Made by a program: the position numbers and the translations under genes. From positions 94,489 to 158,488 of the forward strand of contig DUPN01000100.1 in NCBI GenBank assembly GCA_012838305.1: DNA of 64,000 bases, written 5' to 3'. Of the stretch, positions 16,445 through 25,765 are shown piece by piece. The DNA is from Bacillota bacterium. Lineage in GTDB: Bacteria > Bacillota > Limnochordia > Darwinibacteriales > Darwinibacteriaceae. The notes beneath the pieces are model-generated. The model saw nothing but the letters and a program-made list of their open reading frames with translations. It did no database searches and was not told the origin of the DNA. The stretch's first letter is position 1. Every line of letters begins with the position of its first letter.

Positions 16445-17155
16445 ATGCGAGTTCTGGTGAATGGTGCAGCGGGGAAAATGGGTGCGGAAGTGTGCCGAGC
16501 GGTGCATGATGCTCCTGATCTGCAATTAGTCGGAGGTGTGGATCCAAAGGGGAGGAGCCCTTTTGCAGGCGTTCCAGTCTATGCTAATCTCCACGACGCC
16601 CTGGAGATGGCCGCGGTCGATGTGGTGGTTGATTTTACCACTCCTGCGGCTGTAAGAAGCAGTATGGAAATTTGTCTGGGCAAGAACATTCCCATGGTGA
16701 TTGGAACAACAGGTTTTCACCACAACGAACTTGGGGAATGGCAGGTGCGGGCACTGCAAGAGAACTGGCGGGCGATTATTGCCCCGAATTTCGCCATTGG
16801 AGCAGTTCTGATGATGAAGTACGCCCGGGAAGCGGTGGCTTTTTTTGATCAGGCGGAAATTATCGAGTATCATCATGCCCAAAAACTCGACGCTCCCTCA
16901 GGAACAGCCGCTCGTACCCGAATACTTATGCAGGAAGTCCACCAAAGGGAGATACCCATCCATAGCGTACGCCTGCCGGGTCTAGTGGCCCACCAAGAGG
17001 TGATCCTGGGATTGCCGGGCCAAACTCTCACCATCCGCCATGATTCCAATCATCGTGAAAGCTTTATGCCAGGCGTTTTGCTCGCTATCCGCCAGATCCC
17101 CAAGATCAAAGGGGTCGTGGTCGGACTAGAACACATTCTTTTCACCGACATATAG
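16445..17155 (+). CDS. dapB: 4-hydroxy-tetrahydrodipicolinate reductase
   Basis: 236 residues. It reduces the product of DapA with NAD(P)H to tetrahydrodipicolinate on the way to diaminopimelate, lysine and peptidoglycan. Visible are the Rossmann loop NGAAGKMGAEV, the TTGFH segment, and the catalytic EYHHAQKLDAPSGTA motif. GGAGGGAAGACC precedes the ATG at 16445. It heads a run of lysine/dipicolinate genes (dapB, dpaA, dpaB, asd, dapG, dapA) on the same strand; in Bacillus dapB usually lies elsewhere. Confidence 0.95.
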   Translation: MRVLVNGAAGKMGAEVCRAVHDAPDLQLVGGVDPKGRSPFAGVPVYANLHDALEMAAVDVVVDFTTPAAVRSSMEICLGKNIPMVIGTTGFHHNELGEWQVRALQENWRAIIAPNFAIGAVLMMKYAREAVAFFDQAEIIEYHHAQKLDAPSGTAARTRILMQEVHQREIPIHSVRLPGLVAHQEVILGLPGQTLTIRHDSNHRESFMPGVLLAIRQIPKIKGVVVGLEHILFTDI

Positions 17156-17189
17156 TACTATGAGTGCGTGTTGGTGAGGAGGGTTTGTT

Positions 17190-18104
17190 GTGACCAGTCA
17201 ACTTGCTGAGCAACCCATTGCTATGCTCGGATGTGATGCAAGGGAAGTTGGACTGGCTGAAGCATTACTTGATCTAGGCGCAGATTTGCATCTCGTGGGC
17301 TTTCCCCAGGACGGATCCCTAAAACGCGCCTTGCACTTTGGGGATCCCGAAGCAGCTGTCTTGGGTACAAAGGCTGTGATCGCTCCTATGAGTAATACCG
17401 ATGACACGGGATGGATTCGGGCCCGCATGGATCTTCAGGAAACGGCCATTAACTTAGCGGAAGTAATCCCCTTGATGCCCTGCCAGACTCCGCTTCTAAT
17501 TGGTGTAGCTAAGCCTGTGATTCGCGGATTGGCCACCCAGTACCGCTTGCGCCTGATAGAAATGGCGGAGATCAATGAGATCGCGATCCTAAATTCCATA
17601 CCCACAGCTGAAGGCGCCATCTATGTTGCCATGGAGCACACCAAGATGACAATTCATGGGGCTCGCATTTTGGTGCTGGGTTTGGGTCGATGCGGAACAA
17701 CCTTGGCCCAAAGCCTTGTCGCTTTAGGGGCCCATGTTACGGTGGCCGCCCGTTCCAGCGAGGATCTAGCCAGGGCGGTGGCCCAGCATTGCCAGCCGCT
17801 TGCCTTGGGATCACTGAAGTCCCGGACGGATTTTGAGATACTGTTCAATACGATCCCCGCCATGGTTCTGCCACGTTCCTATCTGAGGCTGCTCGATCCG
17901 GACACAGTGATTATAGATATCGCCGCCGGCCCGGGAGGTACCGATTTTTCTGCAGCCCAGGAACTTGGGATCTGCGCCATCCATGCCCTTTCCCTTCCTG
18001 GGAAAGTGGCACCGAAGACGGCAGCCGACATTCTCATCCAAACGATTCCTCACCTACTTGCAGGACTGCTAGGAGAGGAGCATTATGATGACTATGAGCG
18101 GTAA
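17190..18104 (+). CDS. dpaA: Dipicolinate synthase subunit A
   Basis: 304 residues, normal length for DpaA (SpoVFA). With DpaB it oxidises dihydroxytetrahydrodipicolinate to dipicolinic acid, the calcium chelator of the spore core. A Rossmann NAD(P)-binding loop VLGLGRCGTTLAQSL is seen near residue 157, and MSNTDDTG near residue 68. The GTG at 17190 follows GGTGAGGAGGG. The gene overlaps dpaB by 20 bases. Expression would be expected in the mother cell late in sporulation; I could not make out a convincing sigma-K site. Confidence 0.93.
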   Translation: MTSQLAEQPIAMLGCDAREVGLAEALLDLGADLHLVGFPQDGSLKRALHFGDPEAAVLGTKAVIAPMSNTDDTGWIRARMDLQETAINLAEVIPLMPCQTPLLIGVAKPVIRGLATQYRLRLIEMAEINEIAILNSIPTAEGAIYVAMEHTKMTIHGARILVLGLGRCGTTLAQSLVALGAHVTVAARSSEDLARAVAQHCQPLALGSLKSRTDFEILFNTIPAMVLPRSYLRLLDPDTVIIDIAAGPGGTDFSAAQELGICAIHALSLPGKVAPKTAADILIQTIPHLLAGLLGEEHYDDYER

Positions 18105-18690
18105 GAACATCGGGTTTGCCGTAACGGGCAGTCATTGCACCTATCAGGAAATTTGGCCCCAGGTGAGCAGGCTGAGAGAAGCGGGGGCTGAGGTTTATCC
18201 CATTGTGTCCAGCGCGGTAGCGGAGTCCACTACACGATTTGGTGCCGGGCCGGAGATTGTGGCCCACTTTGCGGAGTTGACCGGGCGATCGGTGATCGCC
18301 ACCATCGTGGAGGCTGAACCCCTCGGACCTTCCAAAGTTCTCGATTGCCTCATCGTTGCCCCTTGTACGGGAAATACCCTGGCGAAGCTAGCCAATGCCA
18401 TAACCGATACCGCGGTTTTAATGGCAGCAAAGACGCAGCTAAGAAATGGAAGGCCCTTGGTATTGGCCATTTCCACCAATGATGCCCTCGGGCTCAATGC
18501 CAAGAACCTTGGCCTACTCTTGAATGTGGAGAACGTGTTTTTTGTACCCTTCGGCCAAGATAATCCCAAGGAGAAACCACGATCCTTGGTGGCCGATATG
18601 GAGCTTGTGTTGCCAACAATCGAAAAGGCACTTTTAGGCATGCAGTTGCAGCCTATATTGGTTGAACGTACAATGCGGTCAGTACGATAA
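18085..18690 (+). CDS. dpaB: Dipicolinate synthase subunit B
   Basis: 201 residues, flavoprotein-like (UbiX/EpD family fold): GFAVTGSHCTYQEIW at the start, IVAPCTGNTLAKLANAI in the middle and ISTNDALGLNAKN later. It is the partner of DpaA in making dipicolinic acid. Two adjacent ATG codons (18085, 18088) follow AGGAGAGGAG; the second has the better spacing. Overlap with dpaA implies coupled translation. The asd gene follows after 16 bases. Confidence 0.93.
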   Translation: MMTMSGKNIGFAVTGSHCTYQEIWPQVSRLREAGAEVYPIVSSAVAESTTRFGAGPEIVAHFAELTGRSVIATIVEAEPLGPSKVLDCLIVAPCTGNTLAKLANAITDTAVLMAAKTQLRNGRPLVLAISTNDALGLNAKNLGLLLNVENVFFVPFGQDNPKEKPRSLVADMELVLPTIEKALLGMQLQPILVERTMRSVR

Positions 18691-18706
18691 TGTGAGGAGC
18701 GGTTGT

Positions 18707-19750
18707 ATGAGCGGTTTACATGTGGCAATTTTGGGAGCTACAGGCATGGTTGGTCAAGAACTCTTGGATATTCTAGTCGAGAGGCAATTTCCCATCAAGA
18801 ACCTGACCCTTTTATCCTCGGCCCGATCAGCAGGGAGCAGGGTATTGGTCGGCGGCAAAGAATACGCCGTACAGGAAGTATCGGCCCAGGCGTTTCAGGG
18901 AGTGGATCTGGCCTTCTTTGCAGCGGGCGGCCAGGTGAGCCAAGAATGGGTTAAACCTGCGGTTGAAGCAGGCGCTGTAGTCATCGATAATACCAGTGCA
19001 TTTCGTTTACGGGACGATGTTCCTTTGATTGTGCCTGAGATCAATGGGGAAGAATTCCTCCAGCATCAAGGTATTATCTCCAATCCTAACTGTTCTACTA
19101 TCATCATGGCCATTGTCTTGAAGCCCATTTTGGAGCGGGCCGGGATCCGGCGTATTGTCGTTTCAACCTACCAGGCCGTATCCGGTGCAGGGGGCCGGGG
19201 AATGGATGAGCTGCGACGTCAAACCGAGGACTATGTGGCCGGACGGGAGCTCGAGGCGTCCATCCTGCCAGTGGCTGGCGAAAAAAAGCACTATCCCATC
19301 GCCTTTAACGCCATTCCCCAGATCGACGTCTTTGACGAGGACGGTTATACCAAGGAAGAGTGGAAGATGGTCCGGGAAACCCAGAAACTCTTTAAGGATC
19401 CCCAACTTCGCATTTCTCCCACCACCATCCGCATTCCAGTCATGCGCTCCCATAGTGAGAGCATAAATATAGAAACAATATCTCCCCTTTCGCCCGAGGA
19501 ATGCAGGGCCCTGCTGAGACAGGCACCTGGGGTTAAAGTCATCGATGATGTGGAGGTACAAGAGTATCCCATGCCCCTATTCACCTCAGGTCAAGACCCC
19601 GTTTTCGTAGGACGGATCAGGCGCGATCCGACCGTAGAAAACGGACTGAATCTGTGGGTTGTGGGCGATCAGATTCGCAAAGGAGCTGCCTTAAACGCCG
19701 TGCAGATTGCTGAGCATGGACTGCAAATCGGTGCCTTTAGTAAGAGGTGA
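18707..19750 (+). CDS. asd: Aspartate-semialdehyde dehydrogenase
   Basis: 347 residues. It makes aspartate semialdehyde from aspartyl phosphate with NADPH, the branch point to lysine, dipicolinate and threonine/methionine. Motifs: GATGMVGQELL (NADP binding, near residue 9), SNPNCSTI with the catalytic cysteine, and the substrate arginine region in RIPVMRSHSE. ATG at 18707 follows GTGAGGAGCGG. Aspartokinase begins four bases after the stop. Confidence 0.95.
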   Translation: MSGLHVAILGATGMVGQELLDILVERQFPIKNLTLLSSARSAGSRVLVGGKEYAVQEVSAQAFQGVDLAFFAAGGQVSQEWVKPAVEAGAVVIDNTSAFRLRDDVPLIVPEINGEEFLQHQGIISNPNCSTIIMAIVLKPILERAGIRRIVVSTYQAVSGAGGRGMDELRRQTEDYVAGRELEASILPVAGEKKHYPIAFNAIPQIDVFDEDGYTKEEWKMVRETQKLFKDPQLRISPTTIRIPVMRSHSESINIETISPLSPEECRALLRQAPGVKVIDDVEVQEYPMPLFTSGQDPVFVGRIRRDPTVENGLNLWVVGDQIRKGAALNAVQIAEHGLQIGAFSKR

Positions 19751-19754
19751 GAGT

Positions 19755-20984
19755 ATGAGGATCGTAGTGCAGAAGTTCGGGGGTAGTTCTCTTTCCTCCG
19801 CCGCCATGCGCAGAGAAGCTATGTTGCGAGTTCGGGAGGCGGTGCAAGAAGGTCTGATGCCCGTTGTGGTGGTTTCCGCCATGGGACGTTTGGGAGATGC
19901 CTATGCCACAGACACGCTCCTGAAGTTGATGCAGGAAACCAACCCGGCGGCGGAGGGCGCCAATTTGGATTTGCTGCTCTCCTGCGGAGAGATTATTTCC
20001 GCCGCTATCTTTGCGGAGGGATTAAGCCAGATGGGCCTGGCGGCCCAGGCCCTTACAGGCTGGCAATGCGGGATAACCACCGACGATGTCCACCAGGGTG
20101 CCAGGGTGAAACGTGTCCAGGTAGGGAGACTGCTGGAGTGTGTGGATGCTGGTATCATTCCGATCGTGGCAGGCTTTCAAGGAGTTAGCGAGAAAGGTGC
20201 TGTAACCACACTCGGGCGGGGGGGAAGCGATACAACAGCGGCAGTCTTGGGTGTAGTGCTTAAGGCCGAAAGAGTGGAGATTTTCACCGATGTAGATGGA
20301 ATCAAGACGGCCGATCCCAGCCTGATCCCAGATGCCCCCACCCTGCAGGCTCTGTCGTATCGCGAAGTAGTTGAAATGGGCCATATGGGAGCTAAGGTGC
20401 TCCATCCTCGAGCTGCGGAGATTACCATGGAGGAAGGGATTCCCCTGCAGATCCGATCGGTGGTCCAATCCAAGGGTGGAACCACCATTGGGCGCAGCGC
20501 CAAGTCTAGGGCGGCCTTCGCTGGAGGAGAAGTTACGGACCGAGTTGTCACAGGCATCGCCCATCTCGGGAAACGGGCGCAGGTTCGAATTGAGGGCAGC
20601 GACTTTCATCGCTCCAATCTGGGCACCCAAGTCTTTCATCTCCTAGCCGAGGCCGGAGTAAGCGTGGATCTGATTCATTTCTCCCCGGAACGGATCGCTT
20701 TTGTGATCGACCAGGCCAAGGTAAATACTGCGCGAACTGTCTTGAGCCCTTTAGGATTACATGTTAAGATCAAGGTAGGTTTTGCCAAGGTATCTGTGGT
20801 CGGAGCAGGTATGCATGGTGTTCCAGGGGTCATGGCCCGGGTAGTAGGTGCTTTAGAGGCCGACGGAATCCCTATCTACCAGACCACGGACTCCCATGCC
20901 AATATTTCCTGCCTCGTACTGGAAGAACACATGTCAAGGGCTGTCCGGGCCTTGTATAAGGAATTTCAACTCGATCGCATTTGA
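19755..20984 (+). CDS. dapG: Aspartokinase I type (DapG-like)
   Basis: 409 residues: kinase domain (about 1-245, [35 protein letters not shown]) and two ACT domains (about 260-400) for feedback control. It phosphorylates aspartate at the start of the pathway. Its position between asd and dapA is the same as Bacillus dapG, the diaminopimelate-regulated isoenzyme, so that specificity is likely (inference). ATG at 19755 follows AGAGGTGAGAG. Confidence 0.93.
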   Translation: MRIVVQKFGGSSLSSAAMRREAMLRVREAVQEGLMPVVVVSAMGRLGDAYATDTLLKLMQETNPAAEGANLDLLLSCGEIISAAIFAEGLSQMGLAAQALTGWQCGITTDDVHQGARVKRVQVGRLLECVDAGIIPIVAGFQGVSEKGAVTTLGRGGSDTTAAVLGVVLKAERVEIFTDVDGIKTADPSLIPDAPTLQALSYREVVEMGHMGAKVLHPRAAEITMEEGIPLQIRSVVQSKGGTTIGRSAKSRAAFAGGEVTDRVVTGIAHLGKRAQVRIEGSDFHRSNLGTQVFHLLAEAGVSVDLIHFSPERIAFVIDQAKVNTARTVLSPLGLHVKIKVGFAKVSVVGAGMHGVPGVMARVVGALEADGIPIYQTTDSHANISCLVLEEHMSRAVRALYKEFQLDRI

Positions 20985-20995
20985 GGAGGTACATC

Positions 20996-21877
20996 ATGAA
21001 GTCAGGTCAACTCTTTACCGCCATGATCACACCTATGAACAAGGATCAGTCGGTAAATTATGGAGCAGCTGTGGAACTTGCACGGCGTCTAGCCGAGAAT
21101 GGTTCAGACGGGGTGGTATTATCAGGCACCACGGGGGAAAGCCCCACCTTAAGTTTTGAGGAGAAAGTGAAGTTATTCTCCGAAGTGACCGATGCCCTAG
21201 GTGGTCAGGTCGAAATTATCGCTGGAACCGGATCCAACTCAACCGACGACAGCATTGCCTTGACCAAGGCTGCAGAGAACTCTGGTGTTGACGGGATCAT
21301 GCTGGTTGCACCTTATTATAACAAACCGTCCCAAGAAGGCCTATACGAGCATTTCAAAGCGATAGCGCTCCAAACTTCACTGCCCGTCATGATTTACAAT
21401 GTACCGGGACGGACCAGCGTCAATATTTTACCCGAGACCGTTGCTCGTCTCGCCAAAATCGATAATATCGTGGCCATCAAAGAGGCCAGCGGCAGCCTAG
21501 AACAAGTGAGTGTGCTTAAGACCTTGGTGCCCGACGACTTTCTAATCTACTCCGGAGACGATGCCCTGACCTTGCCCATCTTGTCCGTGGGCGGTGCGGG
21601 AGTGGTCAGCGTAGTATCCCACCTGGTCGGGCGTGAAATCAAGGCCATGATTTCGGCGTTTTGTGCAGGCAAGACCCAAGAAGCTCTGGAAACCCATTTG
21701 CAGCTGATGCCCTTGTTTAAGGCCATGTTTTTAACCACAAATCCGGTACCGGTCAAACGAGCCCTGGAATTTGTGGGATTTGAGACAGGTCCCGTGCGCC
21801 TGCCCCTGGCTGATCTGACCGAAGCAGAAGCAGCCACCATCAAGGGTGTCTTGGCGAAAATGGGCCTAGGCTCTTAA
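20996..21877 (+). CDS. dapA: 4-hydroxy-tetrahydrodipicolinate synthase
   Basis: 293 residues, TIM-barrel aldolase that condenses pyruvate with aspartate semialdehyde. Key sites are the GTTGESPTL motif, the tyrosine of [11 protein letters not shown] and the Schiff-base lysine in [20 protein letters not shown] lies ahead of the ATG at 20996. A strong terminator follows, ending the lysine/dipicolinate operon before rnj. Confidence 0.96.
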   Translation: MKSGQLFTAMITPMNKDQSVNYGAAVELARRLAENGSDGVVLSGTTGESPTLSFEEKVKLFSEVTDALGGQVEIIAGTGSNSTDDSIALTKAAENSGVDGIMLVAPYYNKPSQEGLYEHFKAIALQTSLPVMIYNVPGRTSVNILPETVARLAKIDNIVAIKEASGSLEQVSVLKTLVPDDFLIYSGDDALTLPILSVGGAGVVSVVSHLVGREIKAMISAFCAGKTQEALETHLQLMPLFKAMFLTTNPVPVKRALEFVGFETGPVRLPLADLTEAEAATIKGVLAKMGLGS

Positions 21878-21898
21878 GATAAGCGACGACTCTTTTAG

Positions 21899-21942
21899 CC
21901 CCCTACCTGGGAAAATCCACCAGGAGGGGGTTGTTTCTTTTT
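21899..21942 (+). terminator. Rho-independent terminator after dapA
   Basis: CCCCCTACCTGG pairs with CCAGGAGGGGG (one bulged base), followed by TTGTTTCTTTTT. Confidence 0.88.
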
Positions 21943-21948
21943 GCTCAT

Positions 21949-21977
21949 TTGATTATTTGCCCTACACTGTGTATAAT
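21949..21977 (+). promoter_or_regulatory. Sigma-A type promoter for rnj
   Basis: TTGATT (21949-21954), 17-base spacer, perfect TATAAT (21972-21977). It lies directly after the dapA terminator and gives a 5' leader of roughly 110 bases before rnj. Confidence 0.75.
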
Positions 21978-22014
21978 ATAAGAACGCATGACTTGTTCGG
22001 TTTAGTACGATGCA

Positions 22015-22038
22015 AACCACCCATGGGCGACGGTGGTT
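22015..22038 (+). promoter_or_regulatory. Stem-loop in the rnj leader
   Basis: AACCACC (22015-22021) pairs with GGTGGTT (22032-22038) around a 10-base loop, in the 5' untranslated region of rnj. There is no T tract, so it is not a terminator; a stability or autoregulatory element is possible. Confidence 0.4.
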
Positions 22039-22092
22039 ATTCTTGATGCTTAATCAAAGAAGTCATAATTAACTGGAGGTGTTTCAAACTGC

Positions 22093-23757
22093 ATGACTGA
22101 TAAAAAAAACATACGTATCCTGCCCTTAGGCGGTCTTGGCGAGATCGGCAAAAACATGACGGTGATGGAGATCGGTGGAGATCTCGCCGTTGTAGATGCC
22201 GGTGTGATGTTTCCGGAAGACGATATGCCAGGTGTGGACTTGGTGATCCCGGATATCACCTACTTGGTGGAGAACGCCAAACGCGTCAAGGGTATCTTTT
22301 TGACCCATGGGCATGAAGATCACATCGGGGGCGTTCCCTATGTCCTGCGTCAACTGAACGTGCCTGTGTACGGCACCAAGCTCACCTTAGCTCTCCTGCG
22401 CGTTAAGCTGATCGAACACGGTCTGGAAAAGAGTACAGACCTGCGGGAAATCAAGGCGGGTGACAGAATTCAGACAGGTGCTATCGACGTGGAGTTCATC
22501 CATGTCAATCATTCCATCGCCGATGTGGTGGCTTTGGCCTTTCACACGCCCCTCGGCGCCATTGTCCACTGCAGCGATTTTAAATTCGATCAGACCCCCT
22601 ATGATGGCAAGGTGGCGGATCTGCACACCTTTGCCAAACTTGGGCAGCAAGGGGTTCTCTGCCTGCTTTCTGATTCCACCAATGCGGAGCGTCCAGGGTA
22701 TACGGCCTCGGAAGTGTCCGTGGGGGAGACTTTCCGCAATCTATTTGGCAAAGCGGAGGGGCGAATTCTAGTGGCCACCTTTTCCTCCAATGTCCACCGT
22801 GTCCAGCAGATTTTCGATGCAGCCGCCCGAGAAGGGCGCTACGTCCATGTCACAGGACGCAGCATGATTCGGGTGGTGGAGGTTGCCCGAGAAATAGGCT
22901 ATTTGAACATTCCCCAGGGCATCTTAGTTGACTTGGACAAATTGGATCAGCTGCCCAGGGAGAAGACTGTGATCATTACCACAGGCAGCCAAGGGGAGCC
23001 CATGGCGGCCCTGAGCCGCATGGCCATGTCCGAACACAACCGCATCAAAATCAGCAGCGGTGACACCGTCATTCTCTCCGCCACGCCCATTCCAGGCAAT
23101 GAGAAGGCGGTGGGTCGAATCATCAATCAATTGTTCAAGGAAGGCGCGAACGTGATTTACGAGCCCCATTTGGGCGTTCACACCTCTGGGCATGCTCAGC
23201 AAGAGGAACTTAAGCTCCTTTTGAATCTATGCAAGCCGCGCTATTTCATCCCCATCCATGGTGAGCATCGCATGCTCCTAAAACATGCGGAACTGGCTGA
23301 ATCCACCGGGGTTCCCAAGGAGAATATCGTGATCAGCGAGATTGGGTTACCGGTGCAGTTCAACGCAGATGGTGTCCGCGTTCGGGACCGGGTGACCTCC
23401 GGCCAAGTCTTCGTGGATGGTCTAGGCGTGGGAGATGTGGGTAATATTGTGCTCAGAGATCGGCGCCAGCTCTCAACCGACGGCATTTTGATTGTGGTGT
23501 TGACCATGAGCCGTCAATCGGGTAAGGTGCTAGCCGGCCCTGATGTTGTCTCCCGGGGATTTGTCTATGTCCGGGAATCGGAAGCCCTGATGGACGAGGC
23601 CCGTCTCCGGGCTAAAGAAGCGGTGGAGGCGTGTCTGACACAAGATTCCTGGGATTGGGGTGCTCTGAAGGGAGCGGTTCGTGACAGCCTCAACCGTTAC
23701 TTGTGGGAAAGAACAAAGCGTCGTCCCATGATCCTCCCCATAATCATGGAAATCTAG
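22093..23757 (+). CDS. rnj: Ribonuclease J
   Basis: 554 residues, full length. It is a metallo-beta-lactamase/beta-CASP ribonuclease with 5'-3' exonuclease and endonuclease activity in mRNA decay and rRNA maturation. The zinc motif THGHEDHIGG is near residue 75, with HCSDFKFDQTP, LLSDSTNAERPG, the beta-CASP SSNVHRVQQI region and IPIHGEHRML near residue 390. As in Bacillus (rnjB) it lies between dapA and tepA. TGGAGGTG precedes the ATG by about 12 bases. Confidence 0.95.
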   Translation: MTDKKNIRILPLGGLGEIGKNMTVMEIGGDLAVVDAGVMFPEDDMPGVDLVIPDITYLVENAKRVKGIFLTHGHEDHIGGVPYVLRQLNVPVYGTKLTLALLRVKLIEHGLEKSTDLREIKAGDRIQTGAIDVEFIHVNHSIADVVALAFHTPLGAIVHCSDFKFDQTPYDGKVADLHTFAKLGQQGVLCLLSDSTNAERPGYTASEVSVGETFRNLFGKAEGRILVATFSSNVHRVQQIFDAAAREGRYVHVTGRSMIRVVEVAREIGYLNIPQGILVDLDKLDQLPREKTVIITTGSQGEPMAALSRMAMSEHNRIKISSGDTVILSATPIPGNEKAVGRIINQLFKEGANVIYEPHLGVHTSGHAQQEELKLLLNLCKPRYFIPIHGEHRMLLKHAELAESTGVPKENIVISEIGLPVQFNADGVRVRDRVTSGQVFVDGLGVGDVGNIVLRDRRQLSTDGILIVVLTMSRQSGKVLAGPDVVSRGFVYVRESEALMDEARLRAKEAVEACLTQDSWDWGALKGAVRDSLNRYLWERTKRRPMILPIIMEI

Positions 23758-23772
23758 GGCTCTAGGTTTAAG

Positions 23773-23822
23773 TCCCCTCTTTTCTTACCATACTAGTAGG
23801 TAGGAGAGGAGGGGGTTTTTTG
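23773..23822 (+). terminator. Terminator after rnj overlapping the tepA start region
   Basis: An imperfect long stem (CCCCTCTTTTCTTACC with GGTAGGAGAGGAGGGG) is followed by GTTTTTTG. The right arm contains the AGGAGGGGG ribosome binding site of tepA and the T tract touches its TTG start, so folding would hide the tepA start. Confidence 0.7.
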
Positions 23823-24551
23823 TTGGAGCAATATCAACCTGCAACCGACGACGAGGCGGCGTCCCCTGATCAGAATTCGCTGCAAACCCTGAAAGAGCTG
23901 GGCCAGGTCACCACACCCGAAGCCCCAGAACCGCAGGAGATTCAACCATTCCATTGCCTGAATATTATCGGGCAAATCGAAGGCCACATGGTTTTGCCCC
24001 CACGCAATAAGACAACCAAGTACGAACACGTGATACCGCAGCTGGTGGCCATCGAGCAAAACCCCAAGATCGAAGGTTTGCTCATTGTCCTCAATACCGT
24101 GGGAGGGGATATCGAAGCCGGCCTGGCCATTGCGGAAATGTTGAAGACCATGAAAACCCCAACCGTCTCATTGGTGCTCGGAGGCGGTCATTCCATTGGT
24201 GCTCCCATTGCAGTCGCTGCAGACTACTCCATTATTTCGGAAACAGCCACCATGACCATTCATCCCATTCGCCTCAGCGGGTTGGTGATCGGGGTGCCGC
24301 AGACCTATGAATACCTGGACAAAATGCAGGATAGAGTGATTCGCTTCATCGTACAACACTCCAATGTCAAGCTGGAGGTGCTGCGCGATATGATGTTTCG
24401 TACCGGCGAGTTGGTTCGAGATGTGGGTACCGTGCTCGTTGGACAAGAAGCGGTACAGGTAGGGCTGATCAACGAAGTGGGCGGTTTGGGCTTGGCTCTG
24501 AGCCGACTCTCACATCTAGCCCTCCAGCAGAGAAACGGAGGTATCCAATGA
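23820..24551 (+). CDS. tepA: TepA, ClpP-like translocation-enhancing protease
   Basis: 243 residues. A ClpP/crotonase-fold serine protease of the TepA (YmfB) family; in Bacillus it is linked to protein export and spore protein turnover. The nucleophile serine is in [14 protein letters not shown] and the histidine in [25 protein letters not shown] forms the oxyanion-side motif. The N-terminal 40 residues are acidic and probably unstructured. Two consecutive TTG codons (23820, 23823) are possible starts. It overlaps ylzJ by four bases (ATGA). Confidence 0.85.
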   Translation: MLEQYQPATDDEAASPDQNSLQTLKELGQVTTPEAPEPQEIQPFHCLNIIGQIEGHMVLPPRNKTTKYEHVIPQLVAIEQNPKIEGLLIVLNTVGGDIEAGLAIAEMLKTMKTPTVSLVLGGGHSIGAPIAVAADYSIISETATMTIHPIRLSGLVIGVPQTYEYLDKMQDRVIRFIVQHSNVKLEVLRDMMFRTGELVRDVGTVLVGQEAVQVGLINEVGGLGLALSRLSHLALQQRNGGIQ

Positions 24552-24769
24552 TGGTCCTCTACACCGTCGTGCCTCTGGAAGATGTGATGGAGGGCATAGA
24601 GGAAGATCCAGCAGCCACCATGGAGCTGAGCATGGGAGGCTTAACCCTGGAGGTGGAGACGCTCGGGGGCTTTCGGGCCAAGGTTGTCCGGGTGCTCAGC
24701 ACAGACCCTGCGCACTTTCTACGACCCCATTCTCAGCCAGGAGCCATAATTCGAATGGATACATTCTAA
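24548..24769 (+). CDS. ylzJ: YlzJ-like small protein
   Basis: 73 residues starting [16 protein letters not shown], matching the YlzJ family that follows tepA in Bacillus and other spore formers. No known activity, no membrane segment. It is translationally coupled to tepA through ATGA. The C-terminal part ([11 protein letters not shown]) is the conserved family end. Confidence 0.8.
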   Translation: MMVLYTVVPLEDVMEGIEEDPAATMELSMGGLTLEVETLGGFRAKVVRVLSTDPAHFLRPHSQPGAIIRMDTF

Positions 24770-24776
24770 AGCGAAG

Positions 24777-24812
24777 AAGATTCTCATAGGGTCAGATATG
24801 AGAATCTTTCCT
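24777..24812 (+). terminator. Terminator-like hairpin covering the start codon of the Na/Pi symporter gene
   Basis: AAGATTCTCATA (24777-24788) pairs with TATGAGAATCTT (24797-24808), loop of 8, followed by TCCTTTTAT. The ATG at 24798 lies inside the right arm. Confidence 0.65.
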
Positions 24813-25742
24813 TTTATAGCAGGTTTTTCCTTAGGAATCGCCGTTTTTCTACTGGGCCTGAACTTGCTCGGTCAGACCCTCACCAGCGTTTTGGGTTTTC
24901 GTTTGCGCGCCCTTCTGCAGCGCTTTACGGCAAACAAGGTCAGCTGCCTTCTAACAGGCATCCTCAGCACCACCCTGGTCCAAAGCAGCAGCGCCGTGAA
25001 CTCCACGATGGTGGTCTTAGTGGACAGTGAAGTGCTCAGTCTGCGCCAAGCCTTCGCCGTCATGCTGGGAGCCAATATTGGCACCACACTCACGGTGCAG
25101 ATCATGGCCCTGCCTGTGGAAAAGACGGCCTTCCCCTTGATCATCCTGGGGCTGTTCCTGTTCTATGCGGCCAAAAGGCCCGCGCGAGGGAGCGCTGTGT
25201 TCAGTCTAGGCGCGGTCTTCTTTGGACTTAGCTTCACCACCAAGATCCTAGCACCCATTTTGGGCACCGCCAAGATTCAGGAGATTGTGGTGCAACTCGC
25301 GGGAACTCCTCTGCGGGCCTGTATCCTAGGTGCCCTTTTGACTGCTCTGGTTCACTCTAGCAGCGCGGTAACTGGCCTGGTGGCAAGTCTAGTCGGCCAA
25401 GGCTCCCTCGCCCTGCCATCTGCGGTGGGATTGGCCCTGGGCAGCAATGTGGGTACTGTGCTCACAACCATTCTGGCGAGTGCAGGACGGAGCCGTGCCA
25501 GCCGCGCCACGGCCCTAGCCGAGCTCCTTTTTAACCTCGGAGGTGTACTGCTAACCTTGCCTGTCTACCCCTTCTTTTTGCACCTGATTCGCCTTCTTTC
25601 TCGTCATCCCAGTCGCCAAGTAGCCCATGCCCACACCATCTTCAATCTGCTTACGGCCTTGATCACCATGCCCCTCTTGGAATATCTAGCTCGCCTAGCT
25701 TGGGTGTGGGCAGGAATCCTGGGAGGAACCAAGAATAACTAG
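24798..25742 (+). CDS. Na/Pi cotransporter family membrane protein
   Basis: 314 residues with about eight hydrophobic segments. The two inverted PNaS repeats each carry the QSSSA-type signature: TTLVQSSSAVNS near residue 55 and ALVHSSSAVTG near residue 190. It probably imports phosphate with sodium. It lacks the C-terminal PhoU domain present in larger relatives, which fits its short length. The first membrane helix starts at residue 5, supporting ATG at 24798 even though that codon is in a hairpin. Confidence 0.85.
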   Translation: MRIFPFIAGFSLGIAVFLLGLNLLGQTLTSVLGFRLRALLQRFTANKVSCLLTGILSTTLVQSSSAVNSTMVVLVDSEVLSLRQAFAVMLGANIGTTLTVQIMALPVEKTAFPLIILGLFLFYAAKRPARGSAVFSLGAVFFGLSFTTKILAPILGTAKIQEIVVQLAGTPLRACILGALLTALVHSSSAVTGLVASLVGQGSLALPSAVGLALGSNVGTVLTTILASAGRSRASRATALAELLFNLGGVLLTLPVYPFFLHLIRLLSRHPSRQVAHAHTIFNLLTALITMPLLEYLARLAWVWAGILGGTKNN

Positions 25743-25765
25743 GCATACTGGGGAGGAGTGAAGAT

